Below the pieces are notes generated by a model. It did not search any database, was not told the origin of the DNA, and saw nothing but the letters and a program-made list of their open reading frames with translations. Positions 7,436 through 15,859 of a DNA stretch of 43,904 nt are shown here, piece by piece. The DNA is taken from assembly GCA_964610575.1 (NCBI GenBank), contig CAZSYX010000022.1:1-43904 (forward strand), read 5' to 3'. How positions within the stretch are numbered: position 1 is the stretch's first letter; every line of letters starts with the position of its first letter. Both the position numbers and the translations under genes were made by a program. Source of the DNA: JADJWR01 sp964610575 (lineage in GTDB: Bacteria > Pseudomonadota > Gammaproteobacteria > Burkholderiales > Burkholderiaceae_F).

Positions 7436-8190
7436 CTTGCTGTCGGGGCAGCCCCTGCGCCAAGCAGGGCCGGCAGCACCTCGCCCGCCGGACCGCGGAC
7501 GACGAGATCGGCCGTCGAATCGATCTCGGTCGGCTGCGGATTGACGATGATCACCGCCGCACCGGCGCGACGGGCGTGCATCGGCAGCCCCGCGGCCGGG
7601 TAGACCAGCCCCGAGGTGCCGACCACCAGCAGCACCTCGGCGCCGGTGACCGCCTCTTCGGCGGCGTGCAGCGCTTCCGCATCGAGCATCTCGCCGAACC
7701 AGACCACGTCGGGACGCAGCCAGCTGCCGCAGCCGGGACAGCGCGGCGGCTCGCCGGCGGGCAGGTCCTGCGGCCGCTCGAAAGTCACCCCGCACTCGTC
7801 CAGGCAGCGCGAGCGCAGGATGTTGCCGTGAATCTCGATCACGTCGCGGCTGCCGGCGCGCTGGTGCAGGCCGTCGACGTTCTGCGTGACGACGCGGAGC
7901 CGATCGAACCTGCCGGCGGCCTGCGCCAGCGCCCGGTGCCCGGCATTCGGCTGCACCCTGGCGACGAGTTCGCGCCGCCACGCGTACCAGTGCCAGACCA
8001 AGGGCGGATCGGCGCGGAAGCCTTCGGCTGAGGCGAGTTGCATCGGGTCGAACTGGCTCCACAACCCGGTCTGCGCGTCGCGAAAGGTCGGCACGCCGCT
8101 TTCGGCCGACATGCCCGCTCCGCTCAGCACGGCGAGGCGGCGAACGCCGGACAGCCGCTCGCGCGCTGCGTCAAGCTCAGAAACGCTCAT
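7432..8190 (-). CDS. cobB: NAD-dependent protein deacylase, Sir2 family (class III, CobB-like)
   Basis: 252 residues from the ATG at 8190, whose ATGA overlaps the rlmB stop; longer upstream starts lie inside rlmB. Sirtuin motifs are SGAGMSAESGVPTFRD (NAD site), TQNVDGLHQRAG, the catalytic His in EIHGN, two cysteine pairs (CLDEC and CPGC) for structural zinc, and GTSGLVYPAAGLP. A Tyr-x-x-Arg in WYAWRREL is the signature of class III enzymes (Sirt5, CobB) that accept succinyl- and malonyl-lysine as well as acetyl-lysine. It uses NAD to remove acyl groups from lysines. Coupling to rlmB suggests a shared transcript but not a shared pathway. Confidence 0.92.
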   Translation of the reverse strand: MSVSELDAARERLSGVRRLAVLSGAGMSAESGVPTFRDAQTGLWSQFDPMQLASAEGFRADPPLVWHWYAWRRELVARVQPNAGHRALAQAAGRFDRLRVVTQNVDGLHQRAGSRDVIEIHGNILRSRCLDECGVTFERPQDLPAGEPPRCPGCGSWLRPDVVWFGEMLDAEALHAAEEAVTGAEVLLVVGTSGLVYPAAGLPMHARRAGAAVIIVNPQPTEIDSTADLVVRGPAGEVLPALLGAGAAPTAS

Positions 8191-8939
8191 GCCGAGGTTG
8201 CCTTCGCGGCGCGCTGGCGCAGCGTCTCGAACAGGCACACGCCCGTGGCGACCGACACGTTCAGGCTCTCGGTCCGCCCCTGCAGCGGAATGCGCGCCAA
8301 CCAGTCGCACTTTTCGCGCGTCAGGCGTCGCAGGCCCGGCCCTTCGGCGCCAAGCGCCCAGGCCACCGGACCGGTCAGGTCGATTTCGTAGAGCGTCCGC
8401 TCGGCCTCGCCGGCTGCGCCGACAATCCATACACCGGCCTCGCGGATCTCCTCCATCGCGCGGGCAAGGTTGGTGACTGCGATCAGCGGCAGCGTTTCCG
8501 CCGCGCCGGCCGCCGCGGCGGCCACCACGGGCGTCAGGCTCGCCGAGCGGTCGCGCGGCACGATCAGCGCCTGCGCGCCGGCCGCCTCGGCGGTGCGCAT
8601 GCAGGCGCCGAGATTGCGCGGATCGGTCACGCCATCGAGCAGCAGCAGCAGGGTCTGGGCATTGACCTCGGCAAGGACATCGTCGAGCGACCGGGCCAGC
8701 GCCACTTCACGGCACAGCGCGACCACGCCCTGGTGCGTCGACCCGGCCGCTATTCGCTGCAACCGCTCGGCGTCGCTCATGGTGACCCGCACTGCGGCGG
8801 CTTGCGCGCGATCAAGCAGCTGCTGCATGCGCCCGTCACGTCGCGCGCCGTCGACGTACAGCGCCTCGATCGACTCCGGCGAATGGCGCAGCCTCGCCGT
8901 CACTGCGTGAAAGCCCGCCAGGACTCGCTTGCCGCTCAT
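8187..8939 (-). CDS. rlmB: 23S rRNA (guanosine-2251-2'-O)-methyltransferase RlmB
   Basis: SPOUT methyltransferase of 250 residues that modifies G2251 in the ribosomal P-loop. It has an N-terminal substrate-binding domain (AGFHAVTARLRHSPESIEAL). The knotted catalytic domain carries motif 1 DGVTDPRNLGACMRTAEA, motif 2 ALGAEGPGLRRLT and motif 3 SLNVSVATGVCLFE, the last containing the catalytic Asn-Val-Ser. It lies eight bases after rnr, as in E. coli, where rnr-rlmB is also an operon. Confidence 0.96.
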   Translation of the reverse strand: MSGKRVLAGFHAVTARLRHSPESIEALYVDGARRDGRMQQLLDRAQAAAVRVTMSDAERLQRIAAGSTHQGVVALCREVALARSLDDVLAEVNAQTLLLLLDGVTDPRNLGACMRTAEAAGAQALIVPRDRSASLTPVVAAAAAGAAETLPLIAVTNLARAMEEIREAGVWIVGAAGEAERTLYEIDLTGPVAWALGAEGPGLRRLTREKCDWLARIPLQGRTESLNVSVATGVCLFETLRQRAAKATSA

Positions 8940-8947
8940 CGCTGCAC

Positions 8948-11350
8948 TCAGGTGCGCCCGCGACGCCGCGCCCGCACCGCACGCTCGCCGCCGACGCCCT
9001 GCTTGCCGCTGCTCGCCTTTTCGCGCTTGTCGACATCGCGACCGTGGCGCGCCTGGGCCGCAGCAAGGCGGGTGCGCCGCTGCTCGACGCTCTCGCCCTT
9101 GTGGTGCGGCGCCTTCTCCTTGACCGGTTCCGCGGCGAGCAGCGACTTGCGATCCAGTCCGCGCACCAGCCGAAACTCGATGCGCCGCGCCTCGAGGTCG
9201 ACGCGCGCCACCTGCACCGAGACGCGGTCGGCAAGCCGGTAGCGAAGGCCTGTGCGTTCGCCGCGCAGTTCGTGCATAGGTTCATTGAACTGGAAATACT
9301 CGCTACCCAGTTCAGACACGTGCACCAGGCCCTCGACGAAGAGGTCGTCGAGGACGACAAAGATGCCGAACGGCACGACCGCGCTTATGGTGCCGGTGTA
9401 GGTCTCGCCGACCCGCTCGCGCATGTAGTAGCTCTTCAGCCAGGCCTCGACGTCGCGCGACGCGTCGTCGGCCCGCCGTTCGTTTACCGAGCACAGCAGG
9501 CCGAGCTTTTCCCACAGCGGCACCGCGGCTCGGGCCGCTGTGGCACGGCCTGCATGCCGGCGCGCCGCGCGCGGCACGTCCTGTACGTCGACTGTGGCCA
9601 GCAGTTGCGGCTCGTACACGGACGATCGCAGCACCGCCTTGATCGCCCGGTGCACCAGCAGATCCGGGTAGCGGCGGATCGGCGAAGTGAAATGCGCGTA
9701 GGCGTCGTAGGCCAGCCCGAAGTGACCGACGTTGTGCGGGCTGTAGACCGCCTGCTGCATCGTGCGCAGCAGGACCGTTTGCAGCAATTGCGTGTCGGGG
9801 CGGTTGCGTATGCGCTCCAGAAGATCGGCGAAGTCCTTCGGCTGCGGCGACTCACCGCCGGCGAGACTCAGGCCGAGCGCCTTGAGCAGCGCGCGCAGGT
9901 TTTCCAGCCGCTCCGGCGTCGGCCCCTCGTGGATGCGATAAAGGGCCGGGTGCTTGTGCCGCGTCAGCAGGTCGGCCGCGCACACATTGGCGGCGAGCAT
10001 CATCTCCTCGATCAGCCGGTGCGCGTCGTTGCGCGTGCGCGGCAGGATCTTCTCGATCCTCCCCTGCGGGTCGCAGACGATGTAGGTCTCGGTGGTATCC
10101 ATCTCCAGCGCGCCGCGCGCGCCGCGCGCCTTGGCCAGCAGGCGATACAGGTCGTACAGGTCGGTGAGCTGCGGCAGGACCGGCGCCAGCCGCTGCGCGG
10201 CCCGGCTGTCCGGCACCGACAACGCCTCCCACACCTCGGTATAGGTGAGCCGCGCGTGCGAGTGCATCACCGCTGGGTAGAACTGGTAGGCGGTGATCGC
10301 GCCGCGCGCCGAGATCACCATGTCGGCGACCATCACCAGGCGGTCCACCTTCGGGTTAAGCGAACAGATCCCATTGGAAAGCTTCTCGGGCAGCATCGGG
10401 ATCACCCGCCGCGGGAAGTACACGGAGGTCGAGCGGTTCTGCGCCTCGGCATCCAGCGCGTTGCCCGACTGCACGTAGTGACTGACGTCGGCGATCGCCA
10501 CGAGCAGCCGCCAGCGCGTGCGTCGCGCGTTCATCGGCTCACAGTAGACGGCGTCGTCGAAGTCGCGCGCGTCCTCGCCGTCGATCGTCACCAGCGGCAC
10601 ATCGCGCAGGTCGACCCGGCCCGCCAGGTCGCGCACCTCGACATGGCCCGGCAGTTCCTCGGCGCCCGCCAGCACGGCCGGCGGGAACTCGTGCGGCACG
10701 GCGAACTTGCGCACCGCGATCTCGATCTCCATGCCGGGATCGTCGATGGCGCCGAGCACCTCGATCACTCGCCCGACCGGCTGCACGTGCCGCTGCGGCT
10801 GCTGCACGATCTCGACGACCACGACCTGGCCGTGCTCGGCGCCCGCCGTTGCACCGGGCGGCACCAGGATGTCGTGGCTGATCCGCTGATCCTCCGGCAC
10901 CACGATGGTGACGCCACGCTCGTTCAGCAGCCGGCCAACCAGCCTGTTGGTCCGGTGCTCGATCACCTCGACGATCTCGCCGAGCGGCCGGCCCCGACGA
11001 TCCTGTCCAGCCGGTCGCGCCAGCACGCGGTCGCCGTGCAGCACCCAGCCCATCTCGTGCTCGGACAGCACGAGATCGGGCCCGCCGTCGTCGCGGATCA
11101 GGAAGCCATAGCCGTCGCGGTGCCCCTGCACCTTGCCCGACAGCAGGTTGGCGCGCGCCGCCACCAGCAGCAACCCGGCGCGGTTGCGCACGATGCGACC
11201 CGCGTGCTCGAGTTCGGCCAGCGCCGCCTCGAATTCGGCGCGATGCTCGCCGACCTCGAGATGTTCGGACAATTCGGCCGGCGTCATCGGCCCGCGCGCC
11301 TGGCTCAGTGCCGCCAGTATCTTTTCAGGGTCAGTGCTGTTCTTCTTCAA
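8948..11350 (-). CDS. rnr: Exoribonuclease R
   Basis: 3'-5' exoribonuclease of about 800 residues that degrades structured RNA and takes part in rRNA quality control. Domains in order: winged-helix HTH (EKILAALSQARGPMTPAELS), two cold-shock domains (first KVQGHRDGYGFLIRDD), the RNB catalytic domain with metal-binding aspartates in IDGEDARDFDDAV, then an S1 domain (GETYTGTISAVVPFGIFVVL) and a basic Arg/Lys tail. The frame opens with TTG at 11350; no ATG or GTG lies between it and tRNA-Leu that would keep the frame. The ribosome site is weak (GGGAAC). It is divergent from tRNA-Leu, with a possible TTGACC box near 11398 on the minus strand. Confidence 0.97.
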   Translation of the reverse strand: MKKNSTDPEKILAALSQARGPMTPAELSEHLEVGEHRAEFEAALAELEHAGRIVRNRAGLLLVAARANLLSGKVQGHRDGYGFLIRDDGGPDLVLSEHEMGWVLHGDRVLARPAGQDRRGRPLGEIVEVIEHRTNRLVGRLLNERGVTIVVPEDQRISHDILVPPGATAGAEHGQVVVVEIVQQPQRHVQPVGRVIEVLGAIDDPGMEIEIAVRKFAVPHEFPPAVLAGAEELPGHVEVRDLAGRVDLRDVPLVTIDGEDARDFDDAVYCEPMNARRTRWRLLVAIADVSHYVQSGNALDAEAQNRSTSVYFPRRVIPMLPEKLSNGICSLNPKVDRLVMVADMVISARGAITAYQFYPAVMHSHARLTYTEVWEALSVPDSRAAQRLAPVLPQLTDLYDLYRLLAKARGARGALEMDTTETYIVCDPQGRIEKILPRTRNDAHRLIEEMMLAANVCAADLLTRHKHPALYRIHEGPTPERLENLRALLKALGLSLAGGESPQPKDFADLLERIRNRPDTQLLQTVLLRTMQQAVYSPHNVGHFGLAYDAYAHFTSPIRRYPDLLVHRAIKAVLRSSVYEPQLLATVDVQDVPRAARRHAGRATAARAAVPLWEKLGLLCSVNERRADDASRDVEAWLKSYYMRERVGETYTGTISAVVPFGIFVVLDDLFVEGLVHVSELGSEYFQFNEPMHELRGERTGLRYRLADRVSVQVARVDLEARRIEFRLVRGLDRKSLLAAEPVKEKAPHHKGESVEQRRTRLAAAQARHGRDVDKREKASSGKQGVGGERAVRARRRGRT

Positions 11351-11401
11351 GCAGTTCGTTCCCGCGGGCTATATGCAGTCGTGTCGACGCGCCTGGTCAA
11401 T

Positions 11402-11429
11402 TTGACATGCGAGGACCCGCAATTACAAT
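11402..11429 (+). promoter_or_regulatory. Promoter of tRNA-Leu(CAG)
   Basis: A perfect TTGACA (11402-11407), a 16-base spacer, and TACAAT (11424-11429), followed by a GC-rich discriminator (GCGCGCC), which is typical of growth-rate-controlled stable-RNA promoters. The predicted start is about ten bases before the tRNA. A minus-strand TTGACC for rnr overlaps this -35 region. Confidence 0.8.
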
Positions 11430-11444
11430 GCGCGCCTTGCCAGT

Positions 11445-11529
<85 letters not shown>

Positions 11530-11537
11530 CGATCAAG

Positions 11538-11563
11538 ACGGCCTGCGCAAGCAGGCCGTTTGC
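11538..11563 (+). terminator. Intrinsic terminator of tRNA-Leu
   Basis: Nine-base stem ACGGCCTGC/GCAGGCCGT closed by a GCAA tetraloop, nine bases after the tRNA CCA, followed by a short T-run (TTTGCATTCT). It probably ends the single-gene tRNA transcript before the convergent phosphoribosyltransferase gene. Confidence 0.7.
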
Positions 11564-11594
11564 ATTCTAGGCCTGCCATCGGGCGGCCTGCGCG

Positions 11595-12143
11595 CTACCC
11601 TGAGCCCGGCTGCTCGCCTGCATCACCGTGGCTGCGCAGCCGCGCGGCCAGCTGGTGCGGCCGCAGCGTGTCGTACTCCTCGAACGGCTGGTGTATCCAC
11701 GGGCTGTCGGCGAGATACTGCACGTAATAGTCCGGCGGAACCGTCGAGGCCGCCTTGTACCAGAGCACGGCCGTGCGCACCTCGCGCAGCGCCGGGTACC
11801 GCTGGCGCAGATGCTCGATCACGCGCGCCAGCGTCACCCCGGAATCGACCAGGTCGTCGACCAGCAGCAGGTTGCCGTGCAGCATGCCACCGGTGGTGGT
11901 GATGAATTCGGCGATGTCGAGCGACCCCTGCTGCGTTCCCGCCGCCTCGCGGTACGAGCTGGCAGCGAGGATCGCCAGCGGCACGTCATAGAGGCGCGAG
12001 AACACGTCGCCAATGCGCAGTCCGCCGCGGGCCAGGCACAGCAGCGAGTCGAAGTGGAAGCCACTGTCGTGGACCTGCAGCGCAAGCTGCTCGATCATCC
12101 GGTGGTACTGCTCCCAGTCGACGTAAAGGTGCTTGATCGACAC
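11595..12143 (-). CDS. Purine-type phosphoribosyltransferase domain protein
   Basis: 182 residues with a PRTase fold. The PRPP-binding motif LLLVDDLVDSGVTL is intact; LCLARGGLRIGDVFSRLYDVP resembles the N-terminal strand and helix of xanthine-guanine phosphoribosyltransferases (Gpt). A flexible-loop region (SSYREAAGTQQ) and a C-terminal WIHQPFEEYD, which in Gpt-like proteins packs on the base, are also visible. It lies 17 bases after purA, so a role in purine salvage is plausible, but the base it uses cannot be read from sequence. It is the last gene of this minus-strand run before tRNA-Leu. Confidence 0.85.
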   Translation of the reverse strand: MSIKHLYVDWEQYHRMIEQLALQVHDSGFHFDSLLCLARGGLRIGDVFSRLYDVPLAILAASSYREAAGTQQGSLDIAEFITTTGGMLHGNLLLVDDLVDSGVTLARVIEHLRQRYPALREVRTAVLWYKAASTVPPDYYVQYLADSPWIHQPFEEYDTLRPHQLAARLRSHGDAGEQPGSG

Positions 12144-12160
12144 GCAACGCGCCCTGGCGA

Positions 12161-13456
12161 TCAGTCGTTGAACGGATGGCGCATCAGGATCGTCTGCTCG
12201 CGGTCAGGACCCGTGGAGATCATGGCGATCGGCACGCCGGTTACATCGCTCAGCCGCGAGAGATAGCTGCGCGCCGCGGCCGGCAGCTGCGCCCAGTCGC
12301 GAATGCCAAAGGTCGACTGCCTCCATCCGGGGAAGTCCTCGTAGACGGGCTCGCACGCGGCGACCGCGTCGGCGCCGTACGGCAGGATGTCGGTCACCGT
12401 TGCACCGCGGCGGTAGCCCGTGCACAGCCGCACGGTCTGCATTTCGTCGAGCACGTCGAGCTTGGTGATGCACAAGCCGGTGACACCGTTGATCTGCACC
12501 GAACGACGCAGCGCCGCCGCATCGAACCAGCCGCAACGGCGTGGCCGCCCGGTCACCGAGCCGAACTCGTTGCCGCGCCGGCGAAGTTCTTCGCCCGCCG
12601 CATCGGTGAGCTCGGTCGGGAATGGCCCGGAACCCACCCGCGTTGCGTATGCCTTGGTGATGCCGAGCACGTAGTGCAGCTGCTGCGGCGCCACGCCGGC
12701 ACCCGCCGCTGCCGCACCGGCTACCGTGTTGCTCGAGGTGACGAACGGATAGGTCCCGTGGTCGACATCGAGCAGTGCACCCTGCGCGCCTTCGAAGAGC
12801 AGCCGGTGGCCCTGGCGGATCGCCTGGTTCAGCTGGTAGGAGACGTCGGCGATCATCGGCTTTATGCGCGGCGCCAGTTTCAGCGTACCGTCGATCACCG
12901 CCTGCGCGTCGAGTCCTTCCGCGCCGAGGTACTTGGTCAGCACGAAGTTGTGCAGGTCGAGTGCCTCGCGAACGCGCTCGGAGAACCGCGCCTCGTCGAA
13001 CAGATCCTGCGCCCGCACCGCCCGACGAGCGACCTTGTCCTCGTAGGCCGGTCCGATGCCGCGGCCCGTGGTGCCGATCTTGTCTGCGCCCTTGCGCTCC
13101 TCGCGCGCCTTGTCGAGCGCAACGTGATAGTCGAGGATCAGCGGGCAGTTGCCGCTGATGTGCAGCCGCGGCGGCACGTCGACGCCCGCCGCCCCCAGCT
13201 CGTCGATCTCGGCGAACAACGCACTAGGTGACAGCACGACGCCATTGCCGATGTAGCAAGCGACTTCCGGCCGCAGGATGCCGGACGGGATCAGGCGCAG
13301 GATCGTCTTGCGCCCGTCGATGACCAGCGTGTGCCCTGCGTTGTGTCCACCCTGGAAGCGGACCACGCCCTGCGCCTGCTCGGTCAGCCAGTCGACGATC
13401 TTGCCCTTGCCTTCGTCGCCCCACTGGGTGCCAACCACCACCACGTTTCGTGCCAT
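12161..13456 (-). CDS. purA: Adenylosuccinate synthetase
   Basis: 431 residues from the ATG at 13456. It joins IMP and aspartate with GTP to make adenylosuccinate, the first step from IMP to AMP. The N-terminal GTP loop WGDEGKGKIVDWL, GGHNAGHTLV, TTGRGIGPAYEDKVAR, FEGAQGALLDVDHGTYPFVTSS and GTP-specific TKLDVLD are all present. It follows hisZ by 88 bases and precedes a phosphoribosyltransferase gene. hisZ-purA is a usual neighbour pair in betaproteobacteria. Confidence 0.98.
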   Translation of the reverse strand: MARNVVVVGTQWGDEGKGKIVDWLTEQAQGVVRFQGGHNAGHTLVIDGRKTILRLIPSGILRPEVACYIGNGVVLSPSALFAEIDELGAAGVDVPPRLHISGNCPLILDYHVALDKAREERKGADKIGTTGRGIGPAYEDKVARRAVRAQDLFDEARFSERVREALDLHNFVLTKYLGAEGLDAQAVIDGTLKLAPRIKPMIADVSYQLNQAIRQGHRLLFEGAQGALLDVDHGTYPFVTSSNTVAGAAAAGAGVAPQQLHYVLGITKAYATRVGSGPFPTELTDAAGEELRRRGNEFGSVTGRPRRCGWFDAAALRRSVQINGVTGLCITKLDVLDEMQTVRLCTGYRRGATVTDILPYGADAVAACEPVYEDFPGWRQSTFGIRDWAQLPAAARSYLSRLSDVTGVPIAMISTGPDREQTILMRHPFND

Positions 13457-13544
13457 CACATGCCCTGACTCGGTCCGGATAAGCCGCTCGCTCCCACGCG
13501 GGAAGCGTCGCGGTGCTGCGTCATCGATTGCTCGAAGCCGCCGG

Positions 13545-14696
13545 TCACTGCCGCTCTACCACCTGCCAGACACCGTTCACGCTGCGGATCTCGCGGTCGC
13601 ATTCGAGTCCGTCGATGCGGTCATCGTCGCCCAGGCGCCAGATGACGATTTCGCCTGCGGCGCGAAGCGTCTCGACAAGCGCCGCGACCGCGCCATCGCC
13701 GCTTGCAGGAGCGAGTATCGCCCGCGCAGCAGCGCCCTGGTGCAGCCGTGCCAGCTCGCGCAGGTCGATCGAGAAACCGGTCGCAGGACGCGCCCTGCCG
13801 AAGGCCCGGCCGATGTCGTCATAGCGGCCGCCGCGCGCCAGCGCGACCGGCCAGCCGGCTGCATAGGCCGCGAAAGTGGCGCCCGTGTGGTAGCGAAAGC
13901 CGTGCAAATCGGCGAGGTCGATGCTGGCCGCGGCGCCGAGGCGCTTGAGCGCCTCGACCAGCCGCTGCAGCTCATCGAGCGCCGCCACCACCGCCGGCCG
14001 CGCCGGCAGCTCGGCGCGGGCCGCGGCGAGAACCTGTTCGTCGCCATGCAGCCGCATCAGCGCGCGCAGCGCCGAGCGCGCCGGTGCTGCGAGATCGGCG
14101 GTCAGCGGTGCAAGTGCCGCCGCATCCTTGGCACTGAGCGCCGCGACGATGTCTTCGGCCAGCCGTTGGGCCGCAGGATCGATCTCGAGCAGTGCGCGCA
14201 GGATGCGGGTGTGACCGAGGTCGAAGCGAAGATGCTCGACTTGCGCCAGCGCCAGCGAGCGGACCGCAAGCTCGAGCACTTCGGCGTCGGCCGCCACCGA
14301 CTCGTGGCCGAACAGTTCGGCGCCGACGTAGAACGGCTCTCGCGTGGCCAGCGGATGCAGCGGCCGCGCGTGCAGCACGCTGGCGGCGTAGCACAGCCTG
14401 ACCACGCCAACGCGATTGAGGATGTGTGCGTCGATGCGGGCGACCTGCGGCGTGATGTCAGCGCGCAGGCCGAGCAGCCGGCCGGAAATCTGATCGACCA
14501 GCTTGAGTGTGCGCAGATCGAGGTCGGCGCCAACGCCGGTCAGCAGGGAATCCGTGTACTCGAGCAACGGCGGCACGACCAGTTCGTAGCCGTAGCCGCG
14601 GTACAGGTCCAGCGCCGAGCGACGCAGTTGCTCGAGGAACTGCGCCTCGCTCGGCAGAACGTCGGAGATCCCCTCGGGTAGAAGCCAGCGCGCCAT
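13545..14696 (-). CDS. hisZ: ATP phosphoribosyltransferase regulatory subunit
   Basis: 383 residues from the ATG at 14696, which gives the usual MARWLLPEGISDVLPSEA start; the frame remains open upstream but without family similarity. A histidyl-tRNA synthetase paralogue that lacks the anticodon domain and aminoacylation activity; it pairs with short-form HisG to make the first enzyme of histidine biosynthesis. The class II-like parts visible are LRADITPQVARID and ARGGRYDDIGRAFGRARPATGF. hisG is not in the window, so a short-form HisG elsewhere is predicted. It follows yjeT after 84 bases. Confidence 0.95.
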   Translation of the reverse strand: MARWLLPEGISDVLPSEAQFLEQLRRSALDLYRGYGYELVVPPLLEYTDSLLTGVGADLDLRTLKLVDQISGRLLGLRADITPQVARIDAHILNRVGVVRLCYAASVLHARPLHPLATREPFYVGAELFGHESVAADAEVLELAVRSLALAQVEHLRFDLGHTRILRALLEIDPAAQRLAEDIVAALSAKDAAALAPLTADLAAPARSALRALMRLHGDEQVLAAARAELPARPAVVAALDELQRLVEALKRLGAAASIDLADLHGFRYHTGATFAAYAAGWPVALARGGRYDDIGRAFGRARPATGFSIDLRELARLHQGAAARAILAPASGDGAVAALVETLRAAGEIVIWRLGDDDRIDGLECDREIRSVNGVWQVVERQ

Positions 14697-14780
14697 GCGG
14701 TTTCTTGTGATGAGCGAGCCGCGTTGTCGGCCCACGCCGCGGCCATATCGCCGCGCACGGCCGCTATTTTGCTTGCGATC

Positions 14781-14966
14781 TCAGGCGAAAACCGCGATCA
14801 AGGTCAAGCCGACCACAACCGAGGCCAGCCCGAAGAAGCGGATCTGGCCATCCCGCAGTTCGCTCACGCGGCGGAACATCTCGCGCCAGGATGCCGGCGC
14901 GAACAGCGGCAGCAGACCTTCGAGCACGAGCATCAAGGCGAACGCCAGCCCGAGCGTGGTCCACAT
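14781..14966 (-). CDS. yjeT: DUF2065 small membrane protein (YjeT)
   Basis: 61 residues with two membrane helices (LGLAFALMLVLEGLLPLF and FFGLASVVVGLTLIAVF) joined by the conserved APASWREMFRRVSELRDGQIR. Its ATG overlaps the hflC stop by one base (TGATG), so it is translated by coupling. The family always sits near hflKC or hisZ-purA, but the function is unknown; a link to the HflKC membrane complex is inferred from position. Confidence 0.88.
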   Translation of the reverse strand: MWTTLGLAFALMLVLEGLLPLFAPASWREMFRRVSELRDGQIRFFGLASVVVGLTLIAVFA

Positions 14967-15850
14967 CAGCGCGCCGGGGCGCGGCCCGGTGTCGGCGTCT
15001 TCAGGTACTTGAGGAAGTCCGACGAAGGTTCGACCACCAGCAGGTCGCTGCGATTGCGAAAGCTGGCCCGGTACGCCTCGAGACTGCGGTAGAAGGTGAA
15101 GAATTCGGGGTTCTGGCCGAAGGCCTGGGCGTAGATCGCCGACGCACGGGCGTCGCCCTCGCCCTTCATCTTCTCCGCCTCTCGATAGGCCTCGGCCAGC
15201 AGCACCTCGCGCTGACGGTCGGCGTCGGCGCGGATCTTCTCGCCTTCCGCTGCGCCGATCGAGCGCTGCTCGGTGGCCACCCGCTTGCGCTCCGACTGCA
15301 TGCGGCGGAACACGTCCTCGTTGATCTCTGGCACGAACTCGATGCGCTTCAGCCGCACGTCGACGATCTCGACGCCGACGTCGCGCACGCGCTCCTGCAC
15401 GCTGGCCTTGATCTCCTCCATCGCCCGGTCGCGTTCACGCGAGGTGATGTCGTTCACCGTGCGCAGGTTCACCGCCCGGTTCAACGCGTCGCGCACCAGC
15501 GAGTTGATGCGCTCCTCGGCGGCGCGCTCCATGCCCTGGAAGCTGACGTAGTAGCGGCGCGGATCGGCGATCCGCCACTTGACGAAGGAGTCGACCAGCA
15601 GGTTCTTCTTCTCCGACGTCTGCACGCGGTCGGCCTGCGGCGTGTCTATGGTCAGGATGCGGCGATCGAGGTAGACGACGTTCTGGATCAGCGGGATCTT
15701 GAACTTCAGGCCCGGCTCCGAATGCACCTCCGTGATCTGGCCGAGCTGGAACAGGATCGCGTACTGACGCTGGTCGACGACGAAGGTGCTGGCGCGGAAG
15801 ACGACCGCGGCGATGATCAGCCCGATGACGGTGGCAATGACCTTGTTCAT
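14966..15850 (-). CDS. hflC: FtsH protease modulator HflC
   Basis: 294-residue SPFH/prohibitin-domain protein with one N-terminal membrane helix (VIATVIGLIIAAVVFRAS). The SPFH domain starts STFVVDQRQYAILFQLGQI; a long coiled region (RMQSERKRVATEQRSIGAAEG) follows. With HflK it forms the periplasmic cage around FtsH and limits its proteolysis. It follows hflK by nine bases and is translationally linked to yjeT. Confidence 0.97.
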   Translation of the reverse strand: MNKVIATVIGLIIAAVVFRASTFVVDQRQYAILFQLGQITEVHSEPGLKFKIPLIQNVVYLDRRILTIDTPQADRVQTSEKKNLLVDSFVKWRIADPRRYYVSFQGMERAAEERINSLVRDALNRAVNLRTVNDITSRERDRAMEEIKASVQERVRDVGVEIVDVRLKRIEFVPEINEDVFRRMQSERKRVATEQRSIGAAEGEKIRADADRQREVLLAEAYREAEKMKGEGDARASAIYAQAFGQNPEFFTFYRSLEAYRASFRNRSDLLVVEPSSDFLKYLKTPTPGRAPAR

Positions 15851-15859
15851 GGTCCGCCC

